A stretch of 64,000 bases of DNA from Caenorhabditis elegans (Eukaryota > Nematoda > Chromadorea > Rhabditida > Rhabditidae), in assembly GCF_000002985.6 (NCBI RefSeq), contig NC_003284.9, forward strand, positions 12,524,001 through 12,588,000, given 5' to 3'. The position numbers and the translations under genes are program-made. Of this stretch, positions 23,834-37,069 are shown one piece after another (the first letter of the stretch is position 1; each line of letters starts with the position of its first letter). The notes beneath the pieces are model-generated. The model was given only the letters and a program-made list of their open reading frames with translations, ran no database searches and was not told the DNA's origin.

Positions 23834-26800
23834 AAAAGTGATATCAAATAATTTCAAGAATATAGAATTAAATCTATTTTAAAGTTCAAAAATATTATGA
23901 GAAGAAATAAATTTCGAAGAAAAAATGCGACGGAATATTTTAGGAAGGAAAGGGAGATCATTCAAATTTTGAGAACTCTGTAGTATCTCTACCGTATTCA
24001 GGAGCTTCAAATACGTACGGATTGTGTCTGGGATTGCGATGATATTCGAAAATAACAGGAAAACTAAACGCCACAAAACTGTATGTTGAAAAACAAGAGT
24101 AAACAAACTGTTTCGCTGGACATCTGCTGAGATTTCATTTGACGCTATCAATCTCCGCTAAAGGCGTTTGAGTTTCTAAGTTAGATTCTAACAACTAATA
24201 TATTTTTGCCGATAGGAAGTTTTACACGATTCTCAATTTTAAATATATCCTCTAATATCCTCTCAGATTATCTGTTTTTGTTCGATAAGCTTATAATTTT
24301 TAGCGATCAAAATTCTGCTGTTTCAAACTGATTAAATATTGAAAAAAAGCGATAATGAGCGAGCATTCTCGTCAAAACCTGTAGGCTAAGAAGAACTTAA
24401 AATGTACATATTTAGCTTCCAGGTTCTTTTTCGAAGTACATAAGTCACTCATCAAATTTTTACGCAACCTGAGACTATAAACCAAATATAAAATCAGAAA
24501 AGAAAACAACATGTCCCAATGTGATGAGAAAAAACTACGATAAGCTTATGAGAAAAGAGGATGTGTTTCCGGAGGCTGTATATATTGGGTGGGATGGGGT
24601 AATACATATTACATACGTGAGAAATTGCAAAACATGATTCACGTTTTTTGCGCGTGAATACTCAAATTAAACCATCATTCATAATTGATACAAGCATTCA
24701 AGTTGAGCAGAATGCGCAACATGTTTTTGTGATCAATTGGGGAGAACCTTTACAAAATAATTAAACATTCTTTCTAGGGAGAAATGTGTATTATGAACGT
24801 TTTAAACAATTTTGAAAATTGAAACTAATACGTAGAATGTGTAATATTCAAAAAGAACCGAAAATTGAAAATTTCTCAAAACATTGCGAGTTACTATAAA
24901 TTTGAAAAATTGCCCAGTTTCAACTCTTCAAGAATCAAAAAAAACTTACAAGCGTTTTCCAAGGTTCACATTCATTTTTGAGAATACAAAGAATGATGAG
25001 AAAGCAAATAAGAAATTTCTCAAATCTCAAAAGACAAAAAACGATGTTAGTTAGCATTTTCTTACTCAACCCTCCCAAATAGTAACATAAAAATAAGCTC
25101 AATTGATCGGACAAATGGCATTTGTGACGCAATCTGCTGAACATGCAAATAACTTCCGAAAATATTATACTAAGCCTATCGCAGCGCAACATGAACTTGG
25201 CCAAGGAATCGAAAATTAAAATTTGAATGTGAAAGGCTTTTTCCGTTAAATGCATTTCCCAACGCTTCTCAGATAAATATCTTCTTTAAGCACAAAATAG
25301 AATGAAGTAAACGAATTTCCACTTTACTCCTCCGTCCAAGTCTCATCTAGATATATCGGGCCATTTACTATTTCTTCCAAAATATTCGCAAAAGCTCGAA
25401 TCTATTGCACATCTTGTTCCGGACAAGCCAGACTGCGTCAAACATGCATATAGCAAAACTTCAACCTTTGTTCATTGTTTTCCTCATCGGGACCGGCTAA
25501 AAGGTGTACTTCTAGGTTGGTGACTGGTGTTTTCATAAATTACGAGACAATTGGGTGCCTACGTTGTCTCGTGACTTTGGTTTTCTTTTAATGTTCTCAT
25601 TTTGTATTTGTTCATCGCGGTCAAAAAAACAAGAAGACGGAATGAAATAAATGGTTATTTTCCCAGAACCACTGATTTTTTAAGTGGAAGTAGTTTTCAT
25701 AATTCATAAAAAATTCATTTAAAAAAAGCAAATGGGCTAGACAATGTGGTGTTTTCAAAACAAAAGCACATCACAATTATATAAACTGAAAATTATTTTT
25801 GAGGTCCGTAACAACCAGGAAATATGTATACGGTAATATTGCAAATTATTAAAGATTTTGGAAAAAAAATCATGTTCTTCAGCAGGTTCAAAGGAAACAA
25901 AAGAAAAAGCGGAGTGCTGTGACAATCTTAAAGCTGTAGTACGGTAGGTGAAAAATAATTGAAAACCATTACAATAGTGGTGCTAAAATTACCAAATATC
26001 AAAATGAAATTTTTGAAATCTTGACTCGGAGTAAAAAAAAATTTCAATAGCTTTTGAAAAGTTTATCATAATATTTTATCATTTTTGCAATATTAAACGG
26101 TTTTAATCATGTCCCCACTGGCTGTACAACATATCTTTCCGCCTACTCACAACCAATCGTAAAAACTTTTTTCCTCTTTCCCCTTCCCACATTTCACGTC
26201 AGCATTTCTGCAGATACCTTCTAATTTTGTATTTCAGATACATTATAATAACACCATGCTGGCATTTTTAACATTTTGAGCTTTGAGCATCAAAGATCGA
26301 ACACTATGCGTTTCTCTCCTAATATATAAGATCAATTCTTTAGCGGCTCTATTTTAAAACGTCATTAATGAAATGAGTACGGAGAGAGAGACAGAGAGGA
26401 ACTATAGGTGGGTGGTATAAAAAACTCGAGAGAGCGGGAGAAAGTTTCAAAGTTTTCCTTCCTTCTAAGGAATTTGATTATCTTAGGTCAGCGAAAAGTT
26501 GCAAAGATGAAGTGGTTGGTCCGTAGGAGAATGAAGTGCCAAAAAGTACAACGAGTAAGAGGAATACTGTTTTTGGATCCAAAAAATCTAGATTAAATCG
26601 TTCAAGAAAAGTCTTACTATAAGAATCTTGAAAAGTAAAAGTTCAACATTTGAGCTATTGTAAAATCGTTAGCAAAAAGTCAAAAAGAGCAATGTTCACA
26701 ATTGTAGCGATTTTTTTCAAAATCACAAACGAATTGCCATTGATCTGCGAAAAACACCCAACAAACTCACACCACCCTTTGATCCATATTTTTTAGTTTT

Positions 26801-29800
26801 ACTGGGTACAATTTCTCAATTTTGCCAATGATTTGTTTCTTGTTTTACATGATTAGCTGCAATTCAGTATTGTCTAACGCAATGCACCAAGAATCTTGAT
26901 TGGCACCGAAAAATTGAGAATGTTGATCTAAAGATCAAAAACCCTTTTTTTTTTGGTAATGGAAAAACACCAATTCAGAAGAAAAAAAAAAGAACTTCAC
27001 CAATTGAAAGTCGCATGACTCGTTCTCAACTGAGAAACGTGGAAAACGTCATCATTTGTTTTCTAGAAAAGGGGTGGCATTTTAAACTTGTTGAACTAAA
27101 TTCAATTTTATGCAAAACGGAAGAAGGTTTCGAGATGTGATTTCAATTTAAGAAAGTTTTGACGGCGACGAATAAGAGCTGGTTGGCTCAAAAACACAAT
27201 CGAGATTTGTCAGAGAATGAGTGATGGTGTGACAAGTGCACCACAATTTTGGAGTTTTCACTCGAAATTAGTGTTGTTTTTTTTACCATAGCTCGTCAAA
27301 ATAGGCAATAATCTAATATTCACAAGTGTCTGAATTTGGGCTTAGAACTTTAACACTTGAGTTGTGGGAGGGTTTCTCTTTCAACTTTCCCAGAAACTAA
27401 TAGACACCTCATTTGAAATGCGGAGGGGGACCCATTTTCCATTTTCAGGAACTTACCTTTCTCCAAACTTTCTTGCTCGGGTTATATTCCCGATTGTTAT
27501 TGTGCCAATTTCCAGTAACATTGTTCTGTATATGTGTCTTCACCTAACAACTTTTCAGTTGCAATTCTCCGTAAACTTTGTGTTGATATCTGAAAATCAA
27601 ACGATTGGTTATATAGTTTACAGTGACCGAGAGGCTTACCGTGATTAAATGAGAGCCTGGTGCCAAGGCAAGCTGGGCTGAAACAAATTGTATTTAGATA
27701 AATTCAAAGAAAGAATGGACAAGAAGAAATTGTGAGAAAAGATTAATATTATCCTCAACATCTGGCACCAAAAGCGTTTGTTTTCAGAAACGTTTGTACA
27801 TTCTGCACTAATGCAATAAACTAATCGAGTTGGAATGAGAAAAATGGAGCAAGACAGGCGGAAAAGTTAATTTTCAGATTCTTAGAAAAAAACAAACAAA
27901 ATTTTATGGCGGAGGATTACAATGACAAAGGATTTTTGCCTTTGTAAGTCTTTTCACTTTTGAAGAAACTAGTCTAGACTAGAACATGTGAAAACACCTT
28001 GAACTTTTTTTCAAGTTGTTTTAACTTTGGTGAAAAGTCAAATACTGGAAAATATTTTTTAATTGAATAAAATTATCTTTAATTTGTTTAAGGAGAATTT
28101 CAAAACCAACTAGAACAGGTAAGAAAACTTCAATTTTGCATTACTTGAAGATGGGTGAACTAGAAAGCTTTACCGCCAAACCTATTTTTTTTCAATGTGT
28201 ACTACATTAAAGTTCTACAACATTATTTTATTTTTCAAATTAAAACTAAATTATATGTTATCCATAGAATTAGTTGATTTCATATTTCCTTACAATTGGA
28301 AAAATAAGTTTCGAGAAATACACAAACAATAATCACTACTTTTGTTTTTCAATCAAATTTGTGGAATTTAACATTTTTATATACTAATCTAAACATGACT
28401 CTACAAACAAATTTTTGTTATACTGTGAAACCGAAAATATAAAACAAAAGTGCTTCGATTTTTGGAGTTGAAAGAACAATTCGAACTCCGAACTCACTTC
28501 ATCAAAAACCAACATGATTTTCTTCTTGTACAAAGATCGCAACAATTAAAACGGAAACAAGTGTAAGGTAAATAATAAAAAAGGACCAACCGACTGCAGA
28601 TTGGCTTGCCCTTCTTCCGCAGGCGTTGCTCAATTGTCTTAGAGGGTCCATTTGGTTGTAAAAAAAGGGATTGAAGCCAGGAAAAAGAAGAATGGAGGGC
28701 GGAGAGCGGAGGAAAAAAGGTTCGGAGAAAAGGATGATAGAGTCATGCGGGGATGACCTCTAAGGATGTGCAAATGTTGCGTTGATTATTCAAGTCTGCG
28801 ATTGGATGATTGGAGGATTGGGCTGATTTCGTCATTTGCTATCTAAGATTCAGGTGAATGCAATGAAGGTTCGGAGACCAAGTGCGATGCGTAAGAAAAT
28901 GGTAATGAGCGCTGGGGATATTGAATGAACTTTCCCAGATCTTTGGAATAATTTTTATAAGACAACAGAAACTTGTTTTGTTGGAAAGGCCGTAAATTCT
29001 GTTACAATGTTATGTATATCAAATCTTTTTGCTTTTTTGTAAAATTTTTTTGATTTAATATCGTGTTTTTTTTCAGAGACTGCTTTCAAAATACATAACT
29101 ATTTATCAGCGTTTATAAATTAGTAAGAAACACTGGAATTATCCATAAAAACAACAAAGTCAGTGAAAAGTTTGTGGGCTTGTTGCACAGATATTTATAA
29201 TTTTGTTTTTTTTTTCGTATGTATTACATTAATAAATAAAAACATGAATCTTCACAAAGTCCGCTTTGTTTCAGCTGTGATTTGATAAAAAGCTCATCGA
29301 AAATTTCAAAAATTGTTCGTTTAAAAAACTTTCCAATCGTAACTTGAGATTGATTTTTTTGCAAAAACTGAAAGTGTTCCGGCAAAAAAATTTCGGCTAA
29401 GTTACACTGCGGGTTACGTTTGGTAACACAAATTCCCATAAATTCATCAAAATTTGCGTGCTTTGTGCCTCACTTACTTTAGAGTCAACTTACTTGCCTT
29501 AGAGGATACATTAATTTTTAATTTTTTTGAAGTTCATGTGTCTTCTGCAAAACGAAAAAAACATTGTGCATTTATTTAAATTTTCTTTTTGCTAAACGTT
29601 TCCAGAAAAAACCAAGAACTCATAATTTTCAAAGTTGGGTTTAAAATTGATTTTTCAAATTTTTGAACTTTGGTTTCAAAGGCCATTCACAGAAAATAGG
29701 CGGTATACATTGCAATTTTGAAATGCCTATTTCTAGCCTGCATTTTCACCGATAAGCTACAATTTTCGAGTAGTTCAAGCGTCAGTAGCTGAAGTATGTA

Positions 29801-32800
29801 TACATGTACTTTTGAAGTTGTTCTTTTCTTTGATCCGCCGTTCATCAAAATCAAGTTGGACTACGGTACCTCTACGGTATACTTAACTAGTTGAGTGACG
29901 TCGTCTGAGGTTTTGAATGATCGTGAATCTGCAAAGCGAATCTATAGCTATTAACATGAGAAAAACAATAAAAGCGGCACAACGAGGGAGTTGTCCTGTC
30001 TCGTAATACGATAAAAGCTCTCAAAAACTCCGAGGGGCAATGAAAAATAATTTTATGCACATTAACTCAGAGAAAAAGCTCGAAAGACGACAAAGTAGAT
30101 CTCTTAAGGTTTATTAGTCAAATCAAAAAAGCTATGCATAGAGAAAAAAGCAAAAAGGATGAAAAACCATCAAAAAATAAAATAAATACCCGAAAATAAA
30201 TTTGGTGCAAAAATGAATCAGTGAAATAGTTGCAATAACGAAATGGAATAAAATGGAATGAAAAATAAACGGATCCACAACTTCGAAAAAATAAACGGAA
30301 CATATTTTATTTTAGCATTCATGTTTTTTTCCTAGAATTTTCTCAGATAGCACATGGCCAGAGACTTGAATAGACAAATAAACAGACGTAAGAGCCGGCA
30401 AAAACAATTGTATCAATTCAATGCCATGGGGCGTCAAAAAGTGTTGAGGAAGTCCATGGTAAACAGAAGCAGGTTTTTCAAAATAAAACGATTGAACTCT
30501 GACTTTGAATTTTTCAAGATATCTATTCGTAGTCTGTGCACAAAATTTCATGGGGGTTCATTTAGAGTATCTGAAACTAGAAGGTGAGTATGACTACTAG
30601 GAGTAGACAGACACAATCGGTGAATCAGTAACTGTCTGAAAGAATGGTCCATAGGGATGTACAAGAATCAATTTCAGACATCAGCCTGCAATCTGGTAGT
30701 TTATTGTCTGTGGAACTAAGTTTGTGTTCAATAAACGTAAAAGTAAATACAAGAGAAGTCATAGTATAGGCAGTATTCTTTTTTTTTCTGAGTTTTAATT
30801 TGAAAAATGTTCAAAATCATCGAAACCCTAGAAGTGGATACCTTTTCTGTCAGCACTGTATAAAAAAAGATACGAACGGATTGATTTTAAATAGCAAATT
30901 TTAAAAAATTAGGGTCTTAAAAGTATTCTTCACTTTGACCTGTCTTCTCCAAATTATTTTCTAAAGAATGAAATATGACCAACATTCATGTCTTGAAAAC
31001 TAAATTTTGAGAAAAAATATTCGATGTCATGTTATAAATTTGGAGACGTAAAAAAAAACAGTTCCAACACTTTATGTGCTTGTGCATTATTTCTGGAACC
31101 TAAAATGTATGGTTTTAGGTTTTGAGCAAGATTAATATGAAATAGATATGTTCTAAAGGGGAATATTCGGAACAATTAAAACTTTTGGTTTGTGGTTCCC
31201 TAAAGATGAGTAATTTTTGGCAGACCTAAGACAGAAATATTTTTTGATTGCAATGAAGTTACTAGCACCACAACGTCTTTGAGTCATCGCGAACATCTAA
31301 TGTTTCAGAAAACACTTAGCATTCTTTGAGCCCACCGAAAACAAGACGAAGAGCTCCAAAACTTTCAATTTTGGGTTTTGACGTACAAAGATTTGAGACG
31401 TTGTTAATTGGAAACAACCACAACATACACGTCTGAAAATGAAAAATGACGATGTGTAAGAAAAGATGTATCAATGTTTACGAAACAAACAAAATCAATA
31501 TCTTATTTTAAACTGTTTGGTCTTTGTTGCACATTATGTTAAATTTTACTAAAATCTAAATGTTCAATCTGAACCGTAAAAAAATCTAGGAACCCATGTG
31601 ATGTCTACACCAAGAAACTTAAAACGCAAAAGAAAAATAATAAAATCAGAAGAAACTTCCCCTTTTCAGCTGTCTCCCCTCCCGCCAATTTTGGTTTGCT
31701 GTGATGTGGTTCCAAAATTTTCCAAATTCAATTTTTGGCTCATCTCAATTTCCAAGCGTTTTTCTTTAGATTTTTCTGCTTGCAGATTTTGAATGACTCA
31801 GAATTGTTGGGCATTTACAGAAAAAAGTGGGGAGTTGGGCGCATAAATTTTGTTGAACTTTCATAAAAAAATTTCGTATAAGTTCCAAAGTGTTGGAAAG
31901 AACTACATATTCCAATATAATTCAAATTTATAGAAAAGTTGCAGATTATTAAAATTAATCTGGAAAAATAAAACTCTACACAGTTTTCAAATTGTGAATA
32001 TGCGTGTAGCTATCGGTCAATGATATTTTAAACAATTAAAAGAATAACTGTAAATAAGTGTTGAATTTAAATTTTGAAGCGGAAAAAAATTTACTGTTAC
32101 TAACTTCTTATTTGAAAAATGGAAAGCAACCGACTAGTAGCGGGTCCGTCAGTCGCTATACATTGTTCAACTATAAGAGCTGCACTGTATTTATTTTCAA
32201 ACAAAAAACGTTATTAACAAACTGTTGTTTTTATTATCCATAAATTAGATTAAATTATTATTATTATATATATCAAAATACTTTCCGCAAAATTCAGTTT
32301 AAAGAATACATTTATCCAAGGGATCGAAAAACATTAGAACAAGAATCTGTCACAGAAAGTCATGCCCACCATGATTGACACCCATGTGTGAAAAACGTCA
32401 AATTTTTGAAACAAGGAAAATGAAAACTTTTGGTCGAAACTAGCTTTTCATAAAAAATTAGCACAATCTCAAGAGTCAGAGCAGAATACAACCCGCGCTT
32501 GATTCCTCCATAAATGAAGCAGTCGACTAGGAAGGAAAATAACGTATCTAGAATTTCACGCAATTCAACAAGAAAGCAGAACAATGAATGGAAATAAAAG
32601 CAGGATAAAGTCGACTAAAAAAGAGGGCACAAAGAACAAAAGGGAAATAAGGATAGGAAAAAAATACGATGCTTAGGCATCAAAGCTTCTCATCCAGAAG
32701 TTGCAATTCCGGATCGAAAAGTGGGTTTGAGTTGGTGTGAGTTGCATTTTCGGGTGGCCACCAACAACAACACGTACTGGTAGGTGCTGTGAGAAATTCA

Positions 32801-33270
32801 TCAGTTTCTGAGCCCCCCTTCCTCGTTATACTTTTTTGATCAAAACTGGAGGAAAAAGCTAGGCGATCATTGGTTATATTGTTTCACTCGTTTCATTTCT
32901 AGATTCGTTTTGCAAAATAAATGTGTGCAACCCACCCACATCCGGCCCGGCATTTTTCACACATCCAATGAGTTATCCAAAGAAAGCTTCGAAAAGAGAA
33001 AGAACGTGATTTTGCAATTTTCATTGATATCATCGTGTTTCCGGCGCACTTCCTGTAGACTTTAAACAGGAGGAAATCACAATGTGTGAATACCAGTAGT
33101 TAACAGAGTAAAAAACAATTGTAGATCTGGGTGAAACTAAACAAAAATGAAACTTGTAAAACTATGTTTCAAATAAAACTACAAAAACACAATTTGAGAG
33201 AATATGCTTAATATGACCCTGCACTATTCTTGTTGGAATTTCTTTAAGTTTTTCCTTGTGATTTAATAAA

Positions 33271-33332
33271 TAAGTCAGTTAGAAAACAGTCGGAAAACAG
33301 AAGTCAGTTAGAAAATAAGTCAGTTAGAAAAC
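33271..33332. repeat. Short tandem repeat
   Basis: Three close copies of AAGTCAGTTAGAAAA, the first two separated by a degenerate AACAGTCGGAAAACAG unit. This is a local slippage-type array, too short and too irregular to be anything else. Confidence 0.7.
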
Positions 33333-35701
33333 AATATATAACTGCATGATAACCACTACTTTTTTCAAACGTACCCTAAACAAACAAATTATGAATTATA
33401 ATAAATCTAGTAACCATCGTGTTTTCGGCCTTTTAATTTTTGTCATTTTTCTTGTATAATTAAAAAAATATTATTTATATTCTTCTCTTTCTAGGCATTC
33501 ATATCTCCACATTCGAAAATTAAAACAATTTGCACAAAATTTGATTTGTTTTTTGAGGTGTCTTTAGAAACAAGAAACTATCGATCCAAACAAAAATTCG
33601 CTTACTTCAATTTTTAGAACATATTTTATTGTTAATATTACTAGTAGTTATTGTATAATTAATAAAAATATTTCATCAAACAATTTTTAAAAAGAGACTT
33701 CAAAACAATTCACAAAAGTTTCAATTTTGACTTTTTACGCAACAACATGTTAAACGAAAAAAAAAACCATCACCAAAATTCGCAAAACTTGTTCCGTGTT
33801 TCACAAAAAACACGTCTTTTCTTGGACTACCTCATTAAGGGGTCCAACAATTGTTGCTACATTTTCAACATTTTCTCTCTTAATCACCAGCAAGCGGTCA
33901 TCTGAAGAATTTGGAGATGTCAACGTTCATCAGAATCAATAATTTAGGAAAGAGCCAAAAACCAAATTCATTAGATCTTTTTTTGTGTGGCGGTTCAAAG
34001 ATTTGAAAATTGAGGGGAGCTACGGTATCTATTTATAAATTTTTTCAGATATGGAAGGAGTATCTGTTTTCAAAATGGCATCAACAGAAGAAGCTCGAAA
34101 ATGTCGACAAAAACAATACATTTTCCTGACATTTGTAATTATCGCCTCAAAAAAAACGGATGTCAAAAATGGAGGCGCGTATATTTTGTCTGCTACTGCT
34201 TTTGGAACTAGGTCGAAGAAATCCATAGGTAGAAAAATCAACAAAACACACAATTTCAGAGGAAATAATATGTAATTATTGGGATAATGTTGCACGCGGA
34301 AGTAGAAAAGCTTCAATTTGTTGTTTGTTTTGTAGATTCTACTTTCTGTTCGGCTTGCGCATTATTTATTTGAATTTTTGTTCGCGGTCACTGAGGTTAT
34401 TTCAGATTTCAGAGAAAACAATAATGTAGAAAGGTGACTTTGAAAAAACAGAATTTTACATTTGAAAAAGTCTTCGGCTCATAAACTTGCACATTTCTAG
34501 ATTTAAGATGGTTCAGTTTAAGTTTAGAAGTTAAATTTTGAAAGCAATGAACTGGAAAAAATGAAGATTTCGTAGATAACGACAGACAATTTTATTTCAA
34601 ATACGATAGACAAAATACTTTTTTTTTGCATTTGTAGGACTATAGAACTCTGAATGAACTGGGAAAAACATACGGAAGATGTGGGAAAACATGTTAAAAA
34701 TACAATACAAAATTAAATTAATTTGAGTTGATCATTTTTAAAAACAACCGAAAGCACTTTTTGGCGCTAAAGATTTGTAGAGTGCGGGAGAATATTTAAA
34801 AAAAATTAAGCTACATCAAGCTTTAAGAAGAACTAGCTATTTTGATTGTTTTTTTTTTGTTTTTCATAAATATAACCCGCTTTTAAAAAATCTCAAATTT
34901 GTCATGATGTTTCAAAATTTACTAATAAATAAAGCTGAATTATCCTAAACTCTTCAACTTTTTGTGTCGTAACAGAAATTAGTTTGTACTTAATTATATT
35001 ATTAATATCAAGTTGTTGATCGTGATTCTTGATCTATGACGACTGCCAAGAAATGTTTTTTTTATAACGTCTCTCAAGTTTGAGCTATTTCAACATTTTT
35101 ACTGTACTCTTTAAAAAGTTGTGATCGTTTTATTACTCTAATCTTTCTCACGTATTCTAAACGTTTCTCAAAATTTATGAGTTTATGCATTTGTATAGTG
35201 TTAGAGATTTCCGAAAATTCAAACATTTTTGACATGTTTTTCCTTTATCTGAAACTGAATTTTAAAAAATACTTTTATTCCGGTCAATATCTGAAATTGA
35301 CATTCAAAAAGAAAATAAAAACATGCTACGGAAATGCTAATTATGACATCAGCTATTGTTAGCATTTTTTAATACATAATATTTTATTTAGAAATTTGAC
35401 ATTCAGAGTTTCTTAAAACTTATGTGTTTCAACAAACGTGAACATGTCATTTTTCTTTTTTTCACAATGACGATATCATTTACTAAAATAAAAATTTGGA
35501 TTGCAAATAGAAAACGGAAGCAAGAGATGAGAGAAGAATTCTCGGAATGCTAAGATCTCGTACTCATTTAAATATTTTCTTTTAGAGCAAATTCTTTAGG
35601 ACAGAGAATGGTACGAGAATACGCCTAAAATCGCCTGAGGCGCCAAAAAAAAATTGGGGTGAAATTTTGGTTTTCGCTCATGTAATCGTGTTCTAGTTCC
35701 C

Positions 35702-35908
35702 TTGCAACTAGCACTGTTTTTAAATGCAGCCGTTTCGGATAATAAGGTTAACACTGACACTAACAACAAACGGGGCAGATTTCAGAAAACAAGATTGAAT
35801 GAATTCCAAAATGCGGTTGAAAAACGTAGGATGATTCTAACAAAAAAAAACAGAAAGGCAAAAATAGATGAGCAGAGTGAAAGGAGAAGGATTCTGATTG
35901 ACTGGTGA
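35702..35908 (+). other. Small basic open frame, unsupported
   Basis: A 68-codon frame with a very basic, helical C-terminal half (NEFQNAVEKRRMILTKKNRK). It is embedded in AT-rich sequence, follows a CAACTAG that could serve as a weak acceptor, and ends in TGA. It vaguely recalls the arginine-rich repeats of the ORF at 48.3 kb. I would not call it a gene without transcript evidence. Confidence 0.2.
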
Positions 35909-37050
35909 CTGGATAACTAGGTTAGTTCAATTTCTGCTGATCACCAGGTTTTCCTTTTTTCGTACTTTTTCTCGAAATGAATTTTCTAACAGACGAAACG
36001 CAAATTACCAGATTTTAAAACGTTTATACATGGCCGCCAAATTCTTTTTCAGTTTTTGATTGATTTTTTTGAAAGCTTTTTGATAAAGAGTAATTGAGAA
36101 ATTGATAAAGGTGAGAACAATTTTCAACAAAAATTGTTAGTTTCTACTTTTCGAATTTGCACTGAAATATATATGATATGTTTGATTTTTCAGATTTATC
36201 CTTTAGAGAACCGGTTAAAATTGTTGTTAAAATCAACCTAAGAATATTTTACACAAAAAAAATGAGAAAGAAATTGTTTAGGATTGTGTTCTGTGGCTAA
36301 AACTAGTTTTCAACGATTTCACTACAAATCATCAAATTGGTTATTTAAGGTGTTGTTCATAAGAAAATAAATAAAAACTAACATTGTTCATTATAATTTC
36401 TAAAAAAAAACTATTACATATACAACTTTCCAAATTTTCTGTGGAAAATCAACATTTATTATAAATAAACGTTATTTTTAAGGTAATAATGTTTTGCTTA
36501 TGTCACCTCAGTTAATTTGTTTTTGTTATGATGTCAATCTGTCAATTAAAAAAGTTTCGCATTGTCACTACGTTCAGACATTCAAAAAATAACAAACTAA
36601 ATTATGCAGTTTTTCAAAAATTAATTATTTCGAGAAAAATTACTTCCAGGCGAGTATGTTAATTAACCGCTTTACACTTCATTCAGATGATTTACTGGAA
36701 CACACGGGGAGAGAGGGCCAGGTACTGGAGGAGTGGACGATTCCGACTACATACACCCATTTCACTCCCTCCACAGGAAAGGGGATTGGGAATCAAAAGC
36801 AATAACAACAAAATATAAAGTTAGGAAGTTAAAAAATTCAACCTTTTTCGGCATGTAAATGTAATATAAGTTGAAACTGTGATTTCGAAATTTTTACACC
36901 TCCACTTTGTTTCTAAGAAACATCAAGTTTTGCAATAAAGTTGAGCTTAACAGGTGATTTTTTCAACATATACCTTGATCAGTGAAAACTCAAAAAACTC
37001 CAATTCAATAATACGCAAGCTCATATAACTCAAAAAGTTTCCGATTGCAA

Positions 37051-37069
37051 CCCCCCCCCCCCCCCCCCC
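37051..37069. repeat. Poly-C tract, 19 bp
   Basis: An uninterrupted run of 19 C (poly-G on the minus strand) in AT-rich DNA. Long G tracts of this kind occur in Caenorhabditis genomes, can form G-quadruplexes, and are lost at high rate in dog-1 (FANCJ-like helicase) mutants. A second, 13-base C run is at 9928-9940. Confidence 0.9.

Noticed and set aside
33271..33332. CRISPR-like array
   Set aside because: Eukaryotic context, irregular 15-bp units with almost no spacers and only three copies.
34029..34316. Overlapping frames on both strands (95 and 74 codons)
   Set aside because: The sequence is open both ways by chance; a TTTTTCAG and a GTAGAAA frame the plus copy, but no homology or codon bias favours either.
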